Of a stretch of 16,614 bases of DNA, positions 6,013-12,638 are shown piece after piece (position 1 is the first letter of the stretch; each line of letters opens with the position of its first letter). The DNA is from SFEL01 sp045603585. Lineage in GTDB: Bacteria > Bacillota > Clostridia > Christensenellales > CAG-138. The DNA is taken from the NCBI GenBank assembly GCA_045603585.1, contig JAZUMK010000009.1, forward strand, positions 1 through 16,614, written 5' to 3'. The translations under genes were made by a program, and so were the position numbers. The notes under the pieces are model-generated. The model saw only the letters and a list, made by a program, of their open reading frames with translations, had not been told where the DNA came from and ran no database searches.

Positions 6013-7494
6013 ATGAAGAAGATTCTTTCTGTCGCTCTGGTGGTCGTACTGCTGGCAGGCATAGCCGTAACCGGCACCATGGCATATCTGCAGGACACCG
6101 ACAGCGACGTGAACGTAATGACGCTGGGCAATGTTGACATTGAGCAGATCGAGCAGGAGTGGAATGCAGACAAGACCGAACTGCAGCCATTCACTCAGGC
6201 AAAACCCCTGTATCCCTATGTGGGAGAGCTTGGTTGGGAAAATGAGGATGAGGATGAGGATGGCGGTGCATACCGCAGATTCACCATGAACAACGTGGTG
6301 GATAAGTACGTTTCCGTTAAGAATACCGGCAGGTCCGATGCATACGTCCGTACCCTTATTGCTCTTGAAATGGGTGAGTTCACATATGATGAATTCAATC
6401 TCGTAGGCATCTCCATCAATGCAGAGAACGGCTCTGAGTTTAAATTCCCCGACACATGGGAATGGGGAAGCGGCTTTGTTGCCCAGATCGACGGAAATAA
6501 TTACTATGTAATGGTTGCCGTACATAAGAATCCCGTACAGCCCGGCGAAACCACCATCCCCAGTCTGCTGCAGGTATACCTCAGCAAGGATGCTACTAAT
6601 GATGACGTTGCAAAGCTGGACGGCAACGGCAACGGCACCTACGACATCCTCGTTCTCTCTCAGGCTGTTCAGACCAACGGCTTTGATAATGCACAGACCG
6701 CTCTGGACACCGCTTTCGGCGTAGCTAATGCAGCCAACGCTGCCGAGTGGTTTGTGGGTGAAGACGGCACCGTTGAAATTCCCAAGCCTATGAGCAGTTA
6801 TGAGGATATTAAGGCTGCAATGGATATGGGCGAGGATGGTAATTACGTTATTGCTGACGATTTCACTGCTGACGATAGGATGTATTCCAACGGAACCAAC
6901 AGCACTATTGATCTGAACGGCAAGACAATTACTGCAAATAATAAAGGTCAGTACCTCTTAGCTGCACCGTCGAACAGCACTCTTCATCTGACTGGTGAAG
7001 GTACTGTTGACATGGGTAAGGGCTTCTTTGCAAGCGGTGACAATGCCGGGATCATAATTGATGGCGGTACCTATAATGCCACAAATACAGGCACTCTTAA
7101 TTCGATTAAGCATTGTAGCTTAGCACAGAAAGGAGGCCAGATAGTAATAAACGGTGGTACATTTACTACCGATGTAGCAGATGCAGTTCTATTCTTTGCT
7201 ACCAGTAATGCAAGAATAGAGATTAACGGCGGCTTCTTCGAGAATACTGTAGACGATACTCCTGATTTGCTCGGTATCGGCACGAACAATAATAATACTA
7301 ATCGCATCATCATTACCGGCGGTACCTTTGTAAACTACAATCCTCTTAATGATAGGATGTGTTATACCGGCGCGTGGCCCGCAGCTGGCGAAGCTGCATT
7401 TGGTGGTCCTTGGATTTTGATTCCCGGCGGCTACAAGGTGGTTTCCGAAACCCAGACCAATGGCGATGTTTGGTATAGTGTAGTTCCCGCATAA
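6013..7494 (+). CDS. Exported TasA/camelysin-like protein with beta-helix C-terminus
   Basis: A 493-residue exported protein. The N-terminus MKKILSVALVVVLLAG followed by GTMAYLQDTDSDVNVMTLGNV is the SipW-dependent type of signal seen in TasA, CalY and related biofilm-fibre or surface proteins. Residues ~25-235 should form a jelly-roll-like domain with a negatively charged insert (ENEDEDEDG, ~80-88). From about residue 265 it changes to short repeats, IIIDGGTYN, IVINGGTF, IEINGGFF and IIITGGTF, the pattern of a right-handed parallel beta-helix. No cell-wall anchor or transmembrane C-terminus is seen, and no sipW-like peptidase gene is in the window. The GGGGAAG ribosome site is moderate. It is monocistronic. 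It is likely a structural or adhesive surface protein rather than an enzyme, as no lyase catalytic motif is evident. Confidence 0.82.
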   Translation: MKKILSVALVVVLLAGIAVTGTMAYLQDTDSDVNVMTLGNVDIEQIEQEWNADKTELQPFTQAKPLYPYVGELGWENEDEDEDGGAYRRFTMNNVVDKYVSVKNTGRSDAYVRTLIALEMGEFTYDEFNLVGISINAENGSEFKFPDTWEWGSGFVAQIDGNNYYVMVAVHKNPVQPGETTIPSLLQVYLSKDATNDDVAKLDGNGNGTYDILVLSQAVQTNGFDNAQTALDTAFGVANAANAAEWFVGEDGTVEIPKPMSSYEDIKAAMDMGEDGNYVIADDFTADDRMYSNGTNSTIDLNGKTITANNKGQYLLAAPSNSTLHLTGEGTVDMGKGFFASGDNAGIIIDGGTYNATNTGTLNSIKHCSLAQKGGQIVINGGTFTTDVADAVLFFATSNARIEINGGFFENTVDDTPDLLGIGTNNNNTNRIIITGGTFVNYNPLNDRMCYTGAWPAAGEAAFGGPWILIPGGYKVVSETQTNGDVWYSVVPA

Positions 7495-7505
7495 ACCGAC
7501 TTTTC

Positions 7506-7530
7506 TGCCCCCACCTCCCCGGTGGGGGTA
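7506..7530 (+). terminator. GC-rich hairpin after the surface-protein gene
   Basis: CCCCCACC (7508-7515) pairs with GGTGGGGG (7521-7528), extended by a T-A and a G-T pair. Only a weak T-rich tail (TCTTCTC) follows, so it is probably a secondary element in front of the better terminator at 7545-7574. Confidence 0.5.
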
Positions 7531-7544
7531 TCTTCTCGCATAAC

Positions 7545-7574
7545 AAATCCCTCCGCGTTTGCGGAGGGATTTTT
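7545..7574. terminator. Terminator between convergent surface-protein and ylmH genes
   Basis: A perfect 12-bp stem (7545-7556 with 7561-7572) around GTTT, then T-rich sequence on the plus strand. It lies just downstream of the ylmH stop (7577) and can also act on the minus-strand transcript, though the T tract is short on that side. Confidence 0.8.
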
Positions 7575-7576
7575 CT

Positions 7577-8323
7577 TTAGTATACTCTTACCTTTACCCG
7601 GATTTTGCCCTTTTTTGTTTCCCGCTCGATGCCTTCGTAAATGAAGCGGCCCTTGCCCCGCACCGAGATCAGCGCCCCGGGGGTGAGGGCGGCGGAGGCA
7701 TTCTGCACAAGACGGCTGTTTATGAATACCCGCCCCTGCTGGATAAGCTCCTTGCCTGCATTGCGGGAAAGGAGGTATACCGCAGAGATTATAGCGTCCA
7801 GCCGCTCCGAGGCTATCACCACCGAGGTGATGGGGGGCGGCTGCAAAAGGGTTGTGGGAGGCTCTGAAAGGCTGCAGCGCACCGTGGTGCGCTTTACTTC
7901 GGAGAGGGTATCTGTTATGTATGGGGCGATGGATTCAAGGCAGAACAGATAGCCCACGTTGTCTGCGATGAGAATATCCCCCATTACCTCGCGGCGTACG
8001 CCGAGCCCCATCAGCGCGCCGAGAAAATCCCTGTGGGTAAGGGCATCTGCAAACTTCTGGGATGCGGGGGCGATCTTTACGCACACTATGGGGGAGGGGT
8101 ATTGGCAGCCGAAAAGCTCTTCGCTGCCAAAGGCTGCCACCTTGCGCTCGCCGCCGGGATAGCCTGCGTGGAGGGAATGGGGTACGGCAAGCCGCAGGGT
8201 GCAGAGGGTATCCTGCTCCGCAAGGGTGAGAAATTCCGTATCCGTCCAGAAGCCCTGTCTGTCCGCCCTGTTGGCAAGCTCCTCAAAGCGGTTTATCAGC
8301 TGTTGTCTTTCAGCGTCTGCCAT
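7577..8323 (-). CDS. ylmH: YlmH-family S4-domain RNA-binding protein
   Basis: A 248-residue protein of the YlmH family. Residues ~1-165 hold the conserved N-terminal part, including HRDFLGALMGLGVRRE (about 96-111) and GDILI. Residues ~170-235 form an S4 RNA-binding domain (ERLDAIISAVYLLSR, then GKELIQQGRVFINSR). YlmH binds the large ribosomal subunit and in Bacillus subtilis has been linked to ribosome-associated quality control. It is usually found near the sepF/divIVA cell-division cluster. Here it is instead the second gene of an operon with a ribosomal GTPase-nuclease. Its ATG (8323) lies 28 bases inside the 3' end of the upstream gene, with an AGGGGG ribosome site, so translation is probably coupled. 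Confidence 0.93.
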   Translation of the reverse strand: MADAERQQLINRFEELANRADRQGFWTDTEFLTLAEQDTLCTLRLAVPHSLHAGYPGGERKVAAFGSEELFGCQYPSPIVCVKIAPASQKFADALTHRDFLGALMGLGVRREVMGDILIADNVGYLFCLESIAPYITDTLSEVKRTTVRCSLSEPPTTLLQPPPITSVVIASERLDAIISAVYLLSRNAGKELIQQGRVFINSRLVQNASAALTPGALISVRGKGRFIYEGIERETKKGKIRVKVRVY

Positions 8324-10899
8324 ATGGTATATGTCCCCCTGTTTTGCTTGCGCATGGATTCCATAAGTTCATTCAGCTCTCCGCAGGCTCTGTCCACTTC
8401 CTCGCGGAACGCCCGGGCGGGAATGCGCAATGCCCCTCTGCCCAGCACTATCAGCTGTTCAAGGCCGTCGGAGGTGGCCACCCGCACAAGGCCGGTTGTT
8501 TTCTTCAGCTCATCCGTGACACGCTCGATGTATACGTCGGCAATTTCCGCTTCCTTTGTGTAGACTATGTATATGCCGCCGTTTTTTTCCACCTTTTCTT
8601 CGCCGCCGCTGACCTTGTATGCGTCAAATACCAGAATAAGGTTGCATTTTTTGTAGCCCTGATAGTTTACCAGCAGCCGTATAAGGGTTTCTCGGGCAAG
8701 GGATATGCTTTCTTTAGCCATGGCTCTCAGGTCATCCCATGCAAATATGATATTGTAGCCATCCACCAGCAGGTAGCTTTCGCTGGGATCCATGCTCTTA
8801 AGCATGGCTGTGGTATCCGAAATCTGCTCCGGCCGCCTTCTCAATAAGAAAGTGCGATCCTTTACAGGACCGTATGTGCGCTCGTATATGGCCATCAGCT
8901 CTTCATCGGTATCCGGCGTTCTGCGATATGCCGGGCGGAGCCGCTCCTCCTGCTCCTGACGGGCAAGGTGGGGGATAAGCTCATTCCACTTTACCACAAA
9001 GCCTGCGCCGTGGCTGCAGAATACCGAATCGGGGGAGTTGTCAAGGTCGCTTTCGGGGTCATAGCCCAGCCTTGCGATAACATCGGCAGAATCGTGGCAG
9101 GGGCGGTAGCCGCCGGGGGAAAGGGTAAGCCTGCCAAGTCCGTGGGTATATGAGGATACCTCACGGGCGTAATCTGCAATGGCAGATACAGGGGCGCTGC
9201 CTGTAAGCAAAGCAAAATCCCCTGAACCGGCAGGCGGGTCTGTTTCTCCGCTCATGCGGCGTATGTCGGTGATTGCCCGGCCAAGGTTTTCCTGAGGCAA
9301 TTCAAGGCGAAAGTCATAATAGGGCTCCAGCAGAACGGATTCAGCCTGCATAAGCCCCTGACGGACTGCCCGGTATGTGGCCTGACGGAAGTCGCCGCCC
9401 TCGGTGTGCTTCAGATGCGCCTTGCCGGAAAGCAGGGTTATCCGCATATCCGTAATGGGGGAGCAGGTCAGTACGCCTCTGTGCTGCTTTTCCTGCAGAT
9501 GGGTAAGTATAAGCCTCTGCCAGTTTCTGTCCAACTCATCTTCGCTGCAGGCGGTGTCAAATACCAATCCGCTGCCCCGGGGCAAAGGCTCAAGCAGCAG
9601 CTGCACATGGGCAAAGTGCTTGAGGGGCTCGTAATGGCCGATGCCCTCCACAGGAGCGGCGATGGTTTCTTTATACAGTATGGTGCCTGCGCCAAAGGAA
9701 ACGTTAAGGCCAAAGCGCTCCTTTATGACGGACTGCAGCACTTCCCGCTGCACCTCGCCCATAAGGCGGGCCTGAATTTCCCTGTGCTGTTCATCCCAGA
9801 CAAGATGAAGCTGGGGGTCCTCTTCGTGAAGCTTTTTCAGCTTCTGATATGCATCGGGCAGGTTTGTGCCTTCGGGGAAAAGCAGCCTGTATGACAGTAC
9901 GGGTTCCAGCGCGGGCGGTATGTCATCCAGCTCAAAGCCCAGCCCCTGACCGGGATATGTGCGGCTGAGGCCGCATACGGCGCATACTGTGCCTGCGTCC
10001 GCCGTCTGCACAGGGGTAAACTTCGCCCCTGAATAAATGCGTATCTGGTCAATCTTTTCTTCCCACAGGGCATCCTGCCGGGTGGTGGCGGTGCGGTTGG
10101 TAAGTGTATCTTTAACAGACAGCCTGCCCCCGGTTATCTTCATCCATGTAAGGCGGTTGCTGCCGTCATATGTGGTCTTGAATACCTTTGCGCCAAAGCT
10201 TTCGGGATAGCTGCGGCAGCGGACATAGCGGCTCAAGCCCTGAAGAAAGTCTGATATGCCTTCCATTTTAAGGGCGGAGCCGAAATACACAGGGAAAATA
10301 TCCCGGCGGACTATTCCCGTGGCCAGCTGATCATCCGTAAGATGCCCGTTTTCCAGGAATGCTTCCATAAGGGATTCGGAACACATGGCGGAGGATTCGT
10401 GGAGGGAGGCTTCATCCGTAAAATCCACGCAGCCGTCGTGAAGGTTTTCCCGGAGGGAGGCGAGCATATCGGATTTATCCGGTCCGGGAAGATCGGTTTT
10501 GTTTACGAATATAAATACGGGTACTCCGTGCCGTTCAAGAAGCTGCCACAGCGTGCGGGTATGGGCCTGTACGCCGCCGCTGATAACCAATATGGCATAA
10601 TCCAGAACCTGCAGGGTGCGTTCTGTTTCGGTGGAAAAGTCAACATGGCCGGGGGTATCCAGCAGGGTAACAGAAATATCCCCGAGCTCCATTACGGCCT
10701 GCTTGGAGAAAATGGTGATGCCTCGCTCTTTTTCCAGCCCGTGCGTATCCAAAAAGGTATTCTGATGATCCACCCGGCCAAGGCTTCGCAGAGCTCCTGC
10801 GGTATACAGCAGCCCTTCGGACAGGGTGGTTTTGCCGGCGTCCACATGGGCCAGCATGCCTATGGTAAGGCGTTTTGTTCGCTCAGCAGTGGTATTCAT
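8296..10899 (-). CDS. Tet(M)-like ribosomal GTPase fused to a YacP/Rae1-type NYN nuclease
   Basis: An 867-residue fusion. Residues 1-~645 follow the EF-G/Tet(M) order: G1 AHVDAGKTT (17-25), G2 RGIT (59-62), G3 DTPGH (81-85), G4 NKTD (133-136), then domains II, III, IV and V (~525-600) and the segment SVFCSHGAGFVVKW (625-638). After a polar linker, residues ~707-850 are a NYN/PIN-like nuclease resembling YacP (Rae1): VDGYN (D713), VFDAYK (D759), EIADVYIE (D788) and ATSDGLEQ (D811) supply the acidic site. Rae1 cuts mRNA in the ribosomal A site; Tet(M) proteins bind near the same place. Tet(M) itself is ~640 residues without the nuclease. Tetracycline resistance cannot be assumed. No Shine-Dalgarno precedes ATG 10899. 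ylmH overlaps the 3' end. Confidence 0.93.
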   Translation of the reverse strand: MNTTAERTKRLTIGMLAHVDAGKTTLSEGLLYTAGALRSLGRVDHQNTFLDTHGLEKERGITIFSKQAVMELGDISVTLLDTPGHVDFSTETERTLQVLDYAILVISGGVQAHTRTLWQLLERHGVPVFIFVNKTDLPGPDKSDMLASLRENLHDGCVDFTDEASLHESSAMCSESLMEAFLENGHLTDDQLATGIVRRDIFPVYFGSALKMEGISDFLQGLSRYVRCRSYPESFGAKVFKTTYDGSNRLTWMKITGGRLSVKDTLTNRTATTRQDALWEEKIDQIRIYSGAKFTPVQTADAGTVCAVCGLSRTYPGQGLGFELDDIPPALEPVLSYRLLFPEGTNLPDAYQKLKKLHEEDPQLHLVWDEQHREIQARLMGEVQREVLQSVIKERFGLNVSFGAGTILYKETIAAPVEGIGHYEPLKHFAHVQLLLEPLPRGSGLVFDTACSEDELDRNWQRLILTHLQEKQHRGVLTCSPITDMRITLLSGKAHLKHTEGGDFRQATYRAVRQGLMQAESVLLEPYYDFRLELPQENLGRAITDIRRMSGETDPPAGSGDFALLTGSAPVSAIADYAREVSSYTHGLGRLTLSPGGYRPCHDSADVIARLGYDPESDLDNSPDSVFCSHGAGFVVKWNELIPHLARQEQEERLRPAYRRTPDTDEELMAIYERTYGPVKDRTFLLRRRPEQISDTTAMLKSMDPSESYLLVDGYNIIFAWDDLRAMAKESISLARETLIRLLVNYQGYKKCNLILVFDAYKVSGGEEKVEKNGGIYIVYTKEAEIADVYIERVTDELKKTTGLVRVATSDGLEQLIVLGRGALRIPARAFREEVDRACGELNELMESMRKQNRGTYTIWQTLKDNS

Positions 10900-10905
10900 A
10901 TTTAA

Positions 10906-10934
10906 ATTGTAACATAAACTGAAAAGCGATTAAA
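10906..10934 (-). promoter_or_regulatory. Extended -10 promoter predicting a leaderless GTPase-nuclease mRNA
   Basis: Minus strand: TGTTACAAT (10914-10906) is an extended -10. A weak -35 (TTTAAT, 10934-10929) lies 17 bases upstream. The seventh base after the -10 is A10899, the first base of the start codon, and no purine-rich ribosome site exists in the 30 bases before it. Confidence 0.5.
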
Positions 10935-10946
10935 TACGCATTGGAG

Positions 10947-10975
10947 TTGACAATGTCATTTGAATATGGTATTAA
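10947..10975 (+). promoter_or_regulatory. Upstream promoter (P1) of the TAXI-TRAP operon
   Basis: A perfect -35 TTGACA (10947-10952), 17-base spacer and a partial -10 TATTAA (10970-10975). It is back to back with the GTPase-nuclease promoter, only 12 bases from that promoter's -35. Confidence 0.4.
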
Positions 10976-10998
10976 CAAATTCTGTATAAAAAATTATG

Positions 10999-11028
10999 GG
11001 TTTTTTTGAAAATACTCTTGAAAAAACC
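10999..11028. promoter_or_regulatory. Inverted repeat overlapping the P2 -35 box
   Basis: GGTTTTTT (10999-11006) and AAAAAACC (11021-11028) are inverted around 14 bases and enclose the P2 -35. It is low in complexity, so it may be chance, but the position suits an operator. Confidence 0.25.
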
Positions 11029-11046
11029 AACATGATGTGCTATTGT
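11018..11046 (+). promoter_or_regulatory. Main promoter (P2) of the TAXI-TRAP operon
   Basis: -35 TTGAAA (11018-11023), 17-base spacer and -10 TATTGT (11041-11046) preceded by TGC, an extended -10. Transcription would begin near 11053, giving a leader of about 54 bases to ATG 11107. Confidence 0.55.
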
Positions 11047-11106
11047 ATACACGGATACAAGAACATGAGTATGCAAACCACATTAAAATATTTGGAGGAA
11101 ACAATC

Positions 11107-12060
11107 ATGAAGAAGTTGATCGCAATCCTGATGGTTCTCACCATGGCTCTGTCCTTTGCCGCATGTTCCGGCGCAGCCAGCGACGTACATCGTCTGGTAA
11201 TGGTAACCGGCGGCGATGCAGGTACCTATTATGCATTCGGCGGCGTTATCGCAAACGTACTGACCGAGAAGATCGAAAACGTAGAAGTAACCGCCACCAC
11301 TTCCGGCGCTTCCGCAGCAAACGCCCGCTCCCTCAACAATAAGGAAGCTGACCTTGCCATTCTCCAGAATGACGTTCTCCAGTATGCCGTAACCGGCACC
11401 GAGACCATGGCTGAAGACGGCGCAATGGATAGCCTCTGCGCAATCGCATCCCTGTATCCCGAAGCTGTACAGCTGGTAGCCACCAAGGCCAGCGGCATCA
11501 CCTCCATTGCCGACCTCAAGGGCAAGAAGGTATGCGTAGGTGACCAGGGTTCCGGTTCCGAGGTTAACGCTCAGCAGGTTCTTGCAGCTGCAGGCCTCAG
11601 CTACGATGATTTCGATGTACAGTACCTCAGCTTCTCCGAGGCTTCCACCGCCATGCAGAACGGCACCGTTGACGCTGCTTTCGCAACCTCCGCTCTGCCC
11701 AACAGCGCCATCACCGAGCTGGCCAACTACACTGATATCGTAGTTGTGCCCATCGACGGCGAAATCGCTGACAACCTGATCGCTGCTTATCCCTTCTATG
11801 CCAAGACCACCATCGGTGAGGATGTATACGGCGTAGCCGCTGCCGACAGCGTAGCAATGATGGCTATCCTGGCCTGCACCAAGGATCTGGATGAAGAAGT
11901 TGTTTACAACATCACCAAGACCCTCTTCGAAAATCAGGACGCTCTTGTTGCCGGCCATGCCCGCGGCAACGACGTAACTCTTGAATCCGCATTTGACGGC
12001 GTAACCGTAGAGTATCATCCCGGTGCCGTAAAGTATTTCACCGAGAAGGGCCTCATGTAA
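11107..12060 (+). CDS. TAXI-family TRAP transporter solute-binding lipoprotein
   Basis: A 317-residue extracytoplasmic binding protein of the TAXI group, which delivers an organic acid-type ligand to a fused TRAP permease. The N-terminus MKKLIAILMVLTMALSFAAC is a lipoprotein signal with Cys20 as the lipidated residue. The mature part begins with VMVTGGDAGTYYAFGGVIAN, the typical TAXI opening, and continues with SGASAANARSLNNKEADLAI and GKKVCVGDQGSGSEVNA, both family hallmarks. The frame opens earlier at 10996, but GGAGGAA (11094-11100) fixes the start at 11107. Codon use is very regular, which suggests high expression. The ligand cannot be deduced; glutamate- or oxoglutarate-like ligands are known for some members. 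Confidence 0.95.
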   Translation: MKKLIAILMVLTMALSFAACSGAASDVHRLVMVTGGDAGTYYAFGGVIANVLTEKIENVEVTATTSGASAANARSLNNKEADLAILQNDVLQYAVTGTETMAEDGAMDSLCAIASLYPEAVQLVATKASGITSIADLKGKKVCVGDQGSGSEVNAQQVLAAAGLSYDDFDVQYLSFSEASTAMQNGTVDAAFATSALPNSAITELANYTDIVVVPIDGEIADNLIAAYPFYAKTTIGEDVYGVAAADSVAMMAILACTKDLDEEVVYNITKTLFENQDALVAGHARGNDVTLESAFDGVTVEYHPGAVKYFTEKGLM

Positions 12061-12075
12061 TTGGCCTTGAGCTGA

Positions 12076-12618
12076 ATGAGCCCCGCAGGTAAAAAACAAA
12101 ACACAAAAAAGGGGAGCAAGCTGCTTGCTCCCCTGATAATTGTTATATCGGCGTTAATTTTTTTAGCGCCGCTATATACAAGGCTGACCCTCAGAGGATA
12201 TCACAGCAACAAGCTTATGCTGGCGGTACCCATTGAGCCAAATGAAACCTTTAAGCTTCGCTTTACTCATTCCGTTAACCTGAGCTACGTTACGGATGAA
12301 ATGGAATGGACGGGGCAGCAGCTTATCACCCGCACCAGCCTTTTCACTTCCTTCGGCGCAGGCATGCCGGTAATTGCAGACGGCATAGGCACCGAAATGC
12401 ACAATACCGAGGATGGCTTCCTTATAACCGGCATTGATGAGGTGCAGGAGGATAATTTCATTCCCATAATGCTGCAGGAGGTGCCTGATCATCACCTTTT
12501 GTACAGGGATATGGAAATAAGCCTGAGAGACGAGGCGGAGGGCACTGCTTTTGTAAAGCTGAGCGTGGAAAAGGTAAGTCTTATTTCCGCAATCATTCAT
12601 AACATCGATCGCAAATAA
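12076..12618 (+). CDS. DUF1850 domain protein of the TAXI-TRAP operon
   Basis: A 180-residue protein with one N-terminal membrane helix (about residues 16-34) and an extracytoplasmic beta-rich domain starting near LRFTHSVNLSYVTDEMEW (61-78), the DUF1850 signature. Such proteins are commonly encoded between TAXI binding proteins and fused TRAP permeases; their role is not established but an accessory part of the transporter is likely. ATG 12076 directly follows an in-frame TGA and is the only reasonable start that keeps the membrane helix. No strong ribosome site is visible, and the gene begins 15 bases after the lipoprotein stop, so coupling is likely. A 10-bp hairpin lies within codons 12-20. 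Confidence 0.88.
   Translation: MSPAGKKQNTKKGSKLLAPLIIVISALIFLAPLYTRLTLRGYHSNKLMLAVPIEPNETFKLRFTHSVNLSYVTDEMEWTGQQLITRTSLFTSFGAGMPVIADGIGTEMHNTEDGFLITGIDEVQEDNFIPIMLQEVPDHHLLYRDMEISLRDEAEGTAFVKLSVEKVSLISAIIHNIDRK
12105..12133 (-). terminator. Perfect hairpin in the DUF1850 5' end, terminator-shaped on the minus strand
   Basis: GGGGAGCAAG (12111-12120) and CTTGCTCCCC (12124-12133) pair perfectly around a 3-base loop. On the plus strand six A precede it and no T-run follows. On the minus strand it is followed by TTTTTT, so it is a textbook terminator there. For the plus-strand operon it may act as a 3'-protecting stem for the lipoprotein mRNA. Confidence 0.5.
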
Positions 12619-12638
12619 TTTAACCCGGAGAAATCATA

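Noticed and set aside
7086..7340. Possible CRISPR-like or tandem DNA repeat in the surface-protein gene
   Set aside because: The repeats are degenerate at DNA level and reflect beta-helix protein repeats of about 8-10 recognisable residues, with no regular spacers.
8296..10899. Plain call as a tetracycline-resistance determinant
   Set aside because: Similarity to Tet(M) covers the GTPase part only. The fused nuclease and ylmH linkage make a house-keeping or quality-control role at least as likely.
10996..11106. Upstream ATG giving a 37-residue N-terminal extension of the TAXI lipoprotein
   Set aside because: The extension would bury the lipoprotein signal, it has no ribosome site, and it starts before the best promoter's transcription start.
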